Shown piece after piece: positions 1 through 10,600 of a stretch of DNA of 15,140 nucleotides. The notes below the pieces were generated by a model. That model had not been told where the DNA came from, searched no databases, and saw only the letters and a list, made by a program, of their open reading frames with translations. The stretch covers positions 1 to 15,140 of the forward strand of contig JAXIUW010225840.1 of NCBI GenBank assembly GCA_035591015.1, in the 5' to 3' direction. Within the stretch, counting starts at the first letter, position 1. Each line of letters opens with the position of its first letter. A program made the translations under genes and the position numbers. This stretch comes from Cephalothrix simula (Eukaryota; Nemertea; Palaeonemertea; Archinemertea; Cephalotrichidae).

Positions 1-593
1 TTCCTCATCCTTGTGTAAACTGATAGAAAATACATGTAGTATCACAGACAATATTTTATTTTATACGATATGATGAATTACTTACATTGCATTGCAAAAT
101 TACAATAATGAAATAAATGAATGAAATTATAAAATTTGCATGTAGCGCAACTCCGGATTTCTTGTAGAGACAGCTAGGAGAGTTGTAGTAAAATACCATA
201 CCACTTAACCAGCAAATGGTGTCTTTAAGCTTTGAGATCAATTAAAATTATGAGAACAAGAAATTCGAATTGCGTTTCACACAAAATTAACTCAATGGAA
301 TCTATATCATTTACATATAATATTGAAAATTGACTTCACATTTCTATCTAAGCATGATAAAATCATCTTTTGTTCTGCTTCATTTCATCATGATTTGTTT
401 CAAAATGTTTTGTATCATCCGTCTAAATCCTAATGAAAAATTTTTAAAAATAACTGAGTTATGATTTTTTTAAATAACTCAAGTCAAGGTTTCAAATCAG
501 CATATACATTTTGTATTTCCATTGTCAAAATTCAAATTTTTAAAATAATCCAAATAAAAAAAACAACTGGCGCAAGAAATAAATGATAAAAAA

Positions 594-622
594 CCAAAGC
601 TTTCGGCTTTCGCCTTCGTCAG
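594..622 (-). repeat. Hairpin with hammerhead-core-like sequence, possible retroelement remnant
   Basis: On the minus strand, CTGACGA (622-616) is followed by A, then GGC-GAAA-GCC (a 3-bp stem with a GNRA tetraloop, 614-605), then GAAA (604-601). The order CUGANGA, stem II, GAAA is that of a hammerhead ribozyme core. However, position 10.1 is A rather than the usual G. I could not find convincing stem I, stem III or a cleavage triplet in the flanks. Hammerhead motifs occur in Penelope-like elements and retrozymes of invertebrates, so a decayed copy is plausible but unproven. Confidence 0.35.
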
Positions 623-1418
623 TGGTACGATTCGTTTGTGTTAGAAACCTTATCTTGAGTTATTGAAAATTTAACTTCTTTCTTGTAAAGATTTTTTGAT
701 GAGATTTGGACTGGTTATACAAAACATTCTTTTTAAGCAAAATCATTATGGAACTAATCAGAACAAATAATAAAATCAAATCAGAACTACCGGTATTTAT
801 TTTATCATGCTTGAATTGAATTTTCTCTATATCATTTTTACATCCTCCACCTTAGGTTCTTCGTTGAATTGAATTACATGAGCCTGATAGGGAGAAGATC
901 ATATAATATATTCATAATGTTATGCAAGGTTATCAAGATTGTCTTAAGTATTAATCATTGACAGTAAAAAAAGAATGACCCTAGAATTTGTTCCCATATT
1001 ATCCAAAATCATTACACAAATTAACAAAAACTGTTTTAAAGGTTAAACCCTGGAAATTTCATATTTTGTTCCCCTCCCCAAAATTCGAAAGGTTTAAGAA
1101 ATAATTTGAGACCAAAAAAAAAGAAATCCCGGAACAACATACAGCAACTCTGCTGCCTCAAGCAACTGAACTGCAAGAGCTATTTTTGTTAATGGAAATC
1201 TTCAAAAAATCTTCAACTGAGTCTTCTAAATCATGGCTTTGCTAATATATAAACGTAGTATGTGGATTTTGAATCTGCAATGAATATTTTGCCTTGAGAC
1301 GGCAGAAGTTGTTGTTAACAATATTATGCAACATTCATAAAAAGCACACAAAATACACGTATACCCAAGACTCTTCTGTCATGTTGTGATAAAAGATATC
1401 AAATAAACCGTTAGCTTA

Positions 1419-1424
1419 TTTAAT
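1419..1424 (-). terminator. Candidate poly(A) signal ATTAAA
   Basis: ATTAAA on the minus strand lies about 190 bases past the stop codon. No canonical AATAAA was seen between the stop and this point. In AT-rich DNA such hexamers are common, so this is a weak call; the 3' UTR could end elsewhere. Confidence 0.25.
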
Positions 1425-1612
1425 GATATATTATGATAGAAAACAAGGTGAAATTCAGAAAGTTATCTTTTAGTGAAGATTTATATTATTATTCATAAGA
1501 ACAAATAAATAAATCACAAAAAGCTAAATTATACATAAAAATGGAAGATGAAAATTGTGTCTGCTTGTCAATAAATGCTTTCACTGAAATGATGATGCTG
1601 GAAGTAGTTGAT

Positions 1613-1639
1613 TTATAGACCTTTTTGACCAAAGTACTC
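1613..1639 (-). CDS. Visible exon 21: terminal exon, EYFGQKGL stop
   Basis: Encodes the last eight residues, Glu-Tyr-Phe-Gly-Gln-Lys-Gly-Leu, and a TAA stop at 1615-1613. The acceptor TTTTTTCAG is strong and in phase 0. Joined to exon 20 it gives FGIDFQEYFGQKGL. The short size makes this the least certain coding exon, but the phase, the acceptor and the prompt stop agree. Confidence 0.78.
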   Translation of the reverse strand, partial: EYFGQKGL

Positions 1640-4600
1640 CTGAAAAAAGAAAACATTTTAAGCAATAATTTTAAATTCAGAAATTATTCTTTGGTGCAAT
1701 AATCTAGTCGGTCATAAATACCTGGAAGTCGATTCCGAATTCTCCTTCTGGATATCTAACCACTGGATTTTCTCCTCGGAATCCTAGTAAGTGAGTGGAT
1801 GATGGTAAAAGCTGTAAGAAAGAAAGGTACAATTGTACAATTTATCGTTTTAAAGGAATTATCTTAACTCCACCTGGAGTCTGACTTAGTCTGAAACACG
1901 TTAAAAAGTAAAAATACAATATATTTACCTGACTGAATGGCGTATGTCTTGGGAGACTACAGTCACGGCATACTGATCTTCCACCACCAACACTGTCTGA
2001 TAAGCATTCGCATATCTGACATGATGGTGCATCTGTTGTTGCTGCAATTCTTCGTGACATAACATCAATGAAATATTTTTGCTCATCTCTTCGTCCTTGT
2101 GTCAATTTTAATGAATTGAAAACGGAGCCGTTTCTTTCTAATGCTAAGGCTATGCAAATATCTTTTGGTTTGTAGGTCTGAGAATAGAGTTGTGGGTTGC
2201 CTCTTAATGGGTTCTGTTTAATGTCTTTACTTGTGTAGACGGAGCTTGAGTCAATACCGTAAATATTGTATGGCTTGCTAACTGAACGAAGTCTAAAGGC
2301 ATTTTCCATCAGCATATGAAGAGTTATGTCACGTTCATCAAGGACCTAAAACAGGAAATTAGTTTGATTATTACCCATTTCACTATTCCTAACAAGGAAT
2401 TGTGACTGATAGCAAATATTTGCTTACCTGTTGCAATTCTGCAAAGCTTATTCTTTGATTTTCACATTTTGAACATGGCATCAAGATGACAATTTTCCTT
2501 ACTCCAGCTCGGAATGGATACTTAACAGCAAAATTTACAGCCTTCATCATATCTTCATTATCACCATCAGCAGTAAAGTCTAGTTTTCTCGTTGCGCGAC
2601 CAAATTTGAAGGCATCACCAAAAAGTTGCATCTGAAGAGTATGGGTGTGTTCAATGTTATGGACACCATTGCCACCAAACCCAACTAGGGCAAAACGATT
2701 TCGTCTCAATCCTATAAAATAATTACAATGGAATTTTAATTTAGAATGTAATTTTTTTACACGATTATATATTTTGCAGCAATTTTGCTCAAAATAAAAG
2801 AAATCCTTTTAAACCCTACCTTTAGCATTAAGCGATGTATCTATTGTATTTGCAAGGCTAGAAAGTCTTTCACTCTTTATTTTGTTGCAGTTTTTCTCTT
2901 CAACAACAAAAATAATATCAGCGGATTGAAATTGTTCTTCTTGGCCTTTAATTCTCGTCTGTTGGCCTTCAATTTTGATTTTACCATTAATGGCGTCACA
3001 TTTTACTGAAATTTATATGTGATAATGAATTATCGTCTTAGTAAAATGCTACTGAACAGAAGAAAAAGAAACTTTTTGACATTAAGAACCTACCACATCG
3101 TTTTGGAAGTCGTATGGTTACTCGTTTATTTTTGCATGCTCTCACGTACGCGGCAGCAACTTGACAAATTTTAGATGATTTTACTTCTTCAGTCATGTCA
3201 GATGTCTCAGCAACACATTTGTTATGGAATGGCAGTGGTTCTACCTTTAATATAAAAATGTTTACTTGAATTGATAAGAAGTATCATATTACTTTTAGGT
3301 CTATTAATTTTATTAGTGAATAAAAATTGCCATAAGGTGGATATCTTGAGTCAAGTATTTTCACGTTAAACTGAAAATTGGGCTAAGGGTTTTGAAATTA
3401 TTTGTTAAACTTTTTATATGATTGTTATTACCTGCTTAAAGCATGGCCTGAATCTTGATCTATTTTCTTTGAATAATTTTGTGCAGGCACTTTCTTTGTG
3501 TTCCTTATTGTAAGGATTTGCAAGATTTTGTGTGACACAGCTGCTGTCAACTTGCCATGATCTTGCGAAATCAGTAACATCTCTTGTGACACGGCCCTCA
3601 CTTGTTGTAAAGTCATCAAATGGTTCATTATTGTAGATTCCTAAAAGTCCAGCTGTCTTTCCGAAGTACCAGCCACTGATATTTAGCGTGCAAATATCAT
3701 TCAAATTGTCACAAAGAACAGTGAGGCCGAGCTCGTTGTGAAGACGAACTTGGTTACCTAGACGTGTCACTGTTGTATTCATGTGTTGATATGGGAGATC
3801 AGTTGGGTTTTCATCGACCGTTACACGGAAGTCGTTAAAAAGTTTAATTTGTTTGCCATTGCTTATGACAGTGATGGACTTTTTGACACCTTTATCATAG
3901 TCAATTTTAACAGTGAAGTTATTATCGATAGTATCATGAACAAGGATATAGCTGCATGTACCAGCGAAGTTAAAGATTCGTTGATCAAAGGTTTGGAAGA
4001 GAGATCCTCCGGCAACCATGGCGTATGCTTTAAATGGTGGGATCCAGTCATAAGGGTCAGGACTGGGAAGGTATTTGTAATAGGTGTCCCAGAAGCTGTA
4101 GTCTGATTTAGGGAACATTTCATTATACATGCGGTTGGCTTCTTGTTTGAGTGAATCCCAATTAAAGACTGGCCATGATGTTAGGTCTTTCATCTGAAAG
4201 TGTTCAAAATTATAGTTTAAAAACAAACAGGTAATCAAAATGAATATTTAAAATGAAAATGTTCATAATTGTTTGTGTATACCTTTGTTGGGAGGTAAAG
4301 AAGGAATTGAATCTGGCCATTTTCCGGGCTCCATACAGCAAATCCTGATTTGTCAAGTCTTAGGTAAGCTGAAATAAGAGACTGAAGTTTTTCCTGAATA
4401 GCTCTTCTTGTCCATTTCAAGATAATCATGCCGATTTTTTTCAAGTTTTCTTCGACCTTCATTGCTTCCCATTGCTCAACTACCTTTGACCAAATCTTCT
4501 TGGCATATCCTATAACCATTTGTGTATATTCATGTCCCAAAACCTTTTCGAGGGCATTATCGATGACATTTGCAAGTTTTTTCCAGAGATTTTCTAGTTT

Positions 4601-7600
4601 ATTCATAATCGGGTCAATGTAGACTGTCATAAGGTCAGCAACTTCTGCCCAATATTTCCTGATACTTTCCTTAAGTGCTTCATAATATGATTCTTCTGGC
4701 GTTGATTTGAGTTTCTGACGGAGATCCATTCTGAGCTCTGAAAATTACGGATAAAAAATTGAAACATTCAATTTTGAAATTTATATCTAATGTATTTTTA
4801 GAAATTTAATGGCTTACTTTGCAATTTTATCCAATATGGCTTCATTTTGTAGCTTATAAAGTCGAATTTCTCATCAAGATATTTGACTGCATCTTCCAAA
4901 TAACCATCAAAATGTTCCATCAGTCTTTCGTATTGATGATTAAATCCTTGGACGCCCTTTTCATAAAATCTTATCACATCATAAGCATATGATTGCCAGG
5001 CTGGGCGGAATTTTAAAATGAGGCTGGCAATGTTGTCCTGTAATTTGTTCATCCAAATAGCAAAAGAACGTCTTGAGCTAGCAATAAGAGCTGACATTTG
5101 ACGCATGTAAACGGATACAAGGTTCATCATTCTGTAGTAGAATTGTTGTAGGATATGTCTGAAATATAAAGTTATTTTGACTCTTAATATTTGGCAAGCC
5201 TTTAAAATGTTTTCAATAAAATGATTTTATTATTATCATTTTTGATAATCATACCGTAATTGATATGTAACGCTCTGTAAGAAATCAAAGATATCATTGC
5301 AGTAGAAGACATTATCCTCTCTGAGTTGGTTCATGGCTTTCTTGACCGCTTCCCAGTCACGAGCAAAGCTTTCTTTTTCGGCCTCAAAACTTGGTAAATT
5401 AGGTAGGGAAATTTTAAAGACGTTATATCTTTGCATTATTTCATTTCTAATAGAATCTGGGAAGTAATTAAAAAATCTTCGAATGTGAACAGCAATTTTT
5501 CTTTGACGAGCCAGTAGATTTTGCTGAAAAATATTCAATGAAATTCATTTGACACAGTCTAATAATAATATTATGATCGTCTAGTCTACTTGAACCAAAA
5601 GTCGGAAGCGTACCTCTATTTCTTCAAAAAGTTCTGGACGCCATTTCAAATCGACTGTTATAAGTTGAGAAGTGCTGAGTGCAACTGACGCTAGTCCTTC
5701 TCGAATTTTGTCTCCATTATGCATACGATAGCATTCTACTTTTGCTAATTTCTTCTTATCCAATTTAGCTTCACAGATCAATTTATTTTTGCTATTGCCT
5801 ATAAAAAAATTAATATGTTATATAATTTTAGAAAAAATATCTATTTGTTTGGTGACTTTATTTTAAACTTCATAGTATTTACTTACTGAGGTCGTATCCA
5901 CTTGTAAGTTTGTACTCATTGTTTGATGGGTTTATAATGATTTCTGAAGAAAGGGAGCGATCATCATAACGGTTCGTCAGTATTATTTTCTTGCCACTGT
6001 ATGTCTCAGTAGCGGCACCGAGAATTAAAATTACCTTTTGCGGAGAGTGCAACTGTAAAAGAAAACACATTTTCAGATGCATGAAGTTGAGGCTGTGATC
6101 TTCCTGCTCTCAAGGAGCAAACATTTTCAAAATTTCTGTCCTTAATAGTTTCTAAATATCGGCACATTTTCGCTGCCCCACCAACTTTTAGAGATTTTAC
6201 TTTAACAAGATAAAAATATGATGGATTCAGTGTATCTAATAAGTCATTACTTACGATGAATTTTGCAGTGTTTTCGTTCTCGTTTATTTCAGAATAAATA
6301 ACAACGTTTCGGTTTCTTGAAGCAGTCATCCAGTTGATATATGTGCCGGCTGAGTGTCTACCACGAATAGATGCAATATGCGACTTCAAGCTTAGTCCAG
6401 TATTAGTTCTTGGATGGGTAACATCTAAGTTCATGGAATAGTTTCGGTTTTGATTATTGATTGAAGAAAAGATGGTAACCTTGTCCATTGGATTTGGGGA
6501 ATATTCAATATCAAGACGGCCAGATGCAATAACATCTCCAAGATTACGCCGTACTTCACCACGAATTGATATTTCCTTTTCGAGGCGTGGATGTCCAAGA
6601 CTAAGTGACAAGATCTTGGTGTTTTGGGTTGACTCAAAAATCTTTGTAAATTTGAGTTGTCTGCCCTCATCTCGGCCATGGTCCCAGAATAAGGTAGCTT
6701 CATCAGCACATCTATGTCCATCCAAATGACGGTCATAGACAATTTTGCCAGATCGGATTGGAGTTGAAATTATTATTTCGCCATGTGACCTTGATCCATA
6801 ACTTCGGCTTGGACTACGAAGAAAAAATTATAGTATAACTACTATGCAGTTCAAGTGCTTCCATCATAAAATGACAATACATGTATGTGTTATACTCACG
6901 CTATGCTATGTTTGTAAGTGTATCCTAATTTCTGTTGTTTTGATTCATCAAATATCATATCAACACTACTCTTTGTTTCTTGGCGATTACGGGAAAAGTC
7001 GGTGACAAAGCCTATGGTTCTTGTTGGTAGACTAAATTTAATCGATAAACCACTCTTCACTCTGAAAAAAGAAAAAGCACATTTATATCCATTATTTATT
7101 TAAATATAAAGCCAAACCTTTACAGTCACTACTTACTCGGAATAGCTTGATTCGTCAGTGTAGTCCAATTTAAGGTGACACTGTTCTGACCATGTCCCGT
7201 CACCGATTTTTGCCATCAAGTTACCATTCACATTGTTGTCATTTCTGGATCCTCTAAATGTCATATCGATGCGTCTTGTTGGCCTGTTCGAGAAACTTGG
7301 AAAAGTTAAGAATGATTGTCCGCTAAATGATTGCCCAGATATACGTAAATTTATACCAATTCCTAACGATTCATGTCCGTTACGAACAGTTTCTATATTC
7401 GAGTTCAAAAGTGACCAAAGCTGGTGAGAATGATCCATTTTTACTGAAAAATCACGAATAATTTTGAATGGTGTTACTAAATTTAAATGGAGCTTCATTC
7501 TACCTGCAGCATCATGGAATGAAATGGTTTTTCCAAAAGTGATTCTAATTGTTTTACCTTCGGCCCATGATAACATTGATTCGTAAGCTTTTTCGTAACC

Positions 7601-10600
7601 AGGCATAGTGGTGCGTTTCATGTTAAAGTTAATATTTCGGAGATACGGACACGTGCTTTTGAAAGTAATATCAGCATAATTCTTGTGCCTGTATGTTCCA
7701 GTGTAATGAATCATTTGTGATAATACCCGACCAGTAACTTCAGTTCGAAAGTCAAATATTCCTCCATGATGCTCAAACATTAACACTCCTGCTTCTTTGT
7801 CATTGTATGTGCACTTGATATTTACTTTGTATGGCTGAATATGCGACACGTCACCTTCAATGATGAATTTTTGAACTTCGGCGAAAGGTGTTTTAAGTTC
7901 AATCTTTGCGCTTACTTTGGGTGTAAGGTATACCATTGAGTGTAAGCTAATTTTCTTTTCATTATAGTGAGTTTCAATGTTTATGATATGAGGGTTGTCT
8001 AATCCATGAATGTAAGTGAATCCAGCGCGCAATACTTCAGGGAATGATGTTTCTAAATTAAATGATGTTCTGACATTTTGAAATTGTGGAGCAGTTAGCA
8101 TAAATGTTGCCTTGGCTTGGTTATTTCCCATTTTGAGTGTTGCAGTAGTCTCATACATCATGTATCTCTTTCGTTCATGATTAATGTTCAAGGTGCACTC
8201 TTCAAAACCACTGTATGGAGTCTTGATTGTTCCATCAGCAATGAAGTTTCCATTGCTTGGTGGGTTCCATCTAAGAGATGCTGAATGTACGGTACCATTT
8301 CCAACATTTTGGAATTCAACTTTGACATATTTTCCGGCGTTATCATCGGTATAATAAATCTCGTACTTGGTATGTTCCCAATTTTTACAAGGAGTCTTCA
8401 ATGTGATTTTAGCATCAACTTTTTTGTTAACAGATCCTCTATTTTGCAAGATTAGATTAAGGCTTGCGTCGATTTCGTTCTTGCCGGTTAACCATGAATC
8501 GATGCTATACTTTAGACGGGGGTATAATTTGTTCATGACTATGTCATATGTGTTCGTAATAGAACTTGGCCATTTGCTGCACTTGATGGTAGAAGAACCG
8601 GTAATAGAACCTTTCGAGGCGCTGTAAGAGAACTGGTCATTAGAGGATACAGTAATGTAATCACTAACATAAGCAATATCCCGAGAAACAGAGTATTGTC
8701 CAGGGCCACTCATTCTCAAATTATAAACCATTGAAAATTCACGAAGAACCTTAAACCAAGAATTCATGAGGATGTTGTACTTCATTGACATACCATCGAT
8801 AGTTTCAAATTTAGCATCTAGAGTGTAAACACTTTGTTCCTTAGCTTTGTATGAAACTTCAGCACTTGCATCAGATTCTGTTCTGAAGCATTTTATATCA
8901 AGATCGTGTTCCATTGCTTGGTAATTAACAATGATTTTCTTCATATGGACGTATTCTATCTTGCCAGTCATTACTTGTTCATTATTATAAGTTACCTTAA
9001 CATCATTACTGAAATTTTCCCATGCTTTACCAATGCCATTCTGTGTCAATTCTAATCTGAACTGAGACAACTTTTCATAAGGTGATGTGATCTCAAGCTT
9101 TTCAACTAAGGAATTCTGAGCAAGGATGAATGTGTTTATAACTGAAATGGTTCTTCTTGGTCGTGGTTCGACAACTAGGCTGGTGATAAATTTTCCTGGG
9201 ATTTCTTCTTTCTGGTTAAATCGCATATGAACGTATTCAGCATGTTTAATTGGACTCATGAAGTCGAAGTCAGTGTCAAAGTTTTTCCAATCTCTCATGT
9301 TGAAAGTATGTCTCAGGTCGACACGAGAGTATTTAACGTCATAATAGAAAATAAATTTGTGTTTATATTCGCCACCTAAATTGCCTGATTGTTCAACATC
9401 AAAATCCAGTTTGTTTAAAAGGAAAGAGGGAGTCTTGATGCTAAGATTCATTATTTTCTTATCCCCAATTTCAAAAAAGCTTTTTACAACAACTGACTCG
9501 CTACTATCTTTGACTAACATATTACCTTTACCTCTAATCCAACCATTAAGTGTCATTTCTCCGCTACCTTGAATTGGTATTTCATATGAAACAAGGTCGA
9601 TGTTTAAGATTGAAGTTGAATGTGGCATTAATCCTGTTTGAGTGATGTCCATTCTTAGTGAAGTCAATGGCTTGAAAGGTGTTCTCAAACTTGTTGTAAG
9701 AGTAATTGCGTGGTGCACTGTCAAGGTTGATGAGTAAACGATATCTTCCATTTCATCCATTGAATAGGTAAAGCCTTGTTTATATATTTGAGGACCATGC
9801 TTACTTAAAATTAGTCTTGAATATGCATCAAGCTTCTTCATAATGGCAAATGGAGTATTCATTTTGAGTTCGGCCTCGAAAGTATTTCCACTGATAATAG
9901 AAAGCGATGCATCTGCTGATTTGCCTGCAAGTGTGAATGCTACATCACCTTTGAATTGCCCTACAGGGTAAGATAAAATTAAGGTTGATTCAAGCTGTTC
10001 ATAACCCGGAATTGGAGTAGTAACCTTAGTAATAATATGACAATTATCTTTTCTTGCTGTCCAACTGTTGTCCCATATTAGTTTTTTCTTGTCAGAGATG
10101 TTTAGTTCAGCATATGATGATCCTGAATAAGGCAAATTTAACTGTCTGTGATTTAACTTGATTGTTAATTCAACATTTTCGTGTGCAAACATGAAAGTCA
10201 ACAAGTTTGATTTCATATCAAATTCAATATCATAAACACTAGGAGCCCTTCCGGATACTTTGAATGTTATTGGTTCAGGCAAAAATGTTTTGGGTGCTTT
10301 GAATGTCACATCACCATTAAAGCTTTCTAGTGTTCTGTCCCCATTTAGAATAAGTGCATAGGCTTGCAGGTTGTGTGTAACATCAATAGTACATTTTAAT
10401 TTTCCTTCGTCATAGGATACTGTCCAGGTATTCTTGAATTGATTTAAAATGTCAAATGGTGTCCTAATTGTGATTAAACCTTTGTTAGAGAAACCATTGT
10501 AATTCTGTACTTCGTTGTTGATTTCGATTTTCATCTCTGCGTCCTTATCATTCCAGAAAGTGCGCATTGTAATCAGGTGATTTTGGCTGAAATCCAGTTT

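Larger units (their letters stand above)
1..1612. other. 3' UTR and AT-rich intergenic DNA, no gene seen
   Basis: About 1.6 kb without a credible coding region. The only 60-codon open frame (56-241, minus) has low-complexity composition, no family resemblance and no splice-consistent partner. The right part (below 1613) must include the 3' UTR of the LLTP gene. The single compositionally distinct spot is the hairpin at 594-622. No tRNA, transposase or terminal inverted repeat was recognised. Confidence 0.7.

Noticed and set aside
56-241. 61-codon minus-strand open frame in the left flank, weakly membrane-like
   Set aside because: It has no recognisable domain and low complexity in AT-rich DNA. 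A frame of this length is expected by chance.
1842-1928. Extension of exon 19 to an in-frame stop, an alternative C-terminus ending before exons 20-21
   Set aside because: A GTAAATATA donor follows CAG at 1929, and two more phase-matched exons with strong acceptors follow. The extension is low-complexity aromatic sequence typical of translated intron. A minor intron-retention isoform cannot be excluded.
2785-3009. Plus-strand open frame with hydrophobic stretches over exon 17
   Set aside because: It overlaps a splice-consistent minus-strand exon (2820-3005) whose protein fits the apolipophorin C-terminus.
3783-4106. Plus-strand open frame of 107 codons opposite the VWD exon
   Set aside because: It is a shadow of the VWD coding sequence. 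The minus-strand frame carries unmistakable domain motifs.
6006-6082. Apparent frame change inside the gene, as if a frameshift or pseudogene
   Set aside because: A strong donor at 6254 and a polypyrimidine-AG acceptor at 6053 define a normal intron, and the phases join correctly. The overlap of the two frames is intron read-through.
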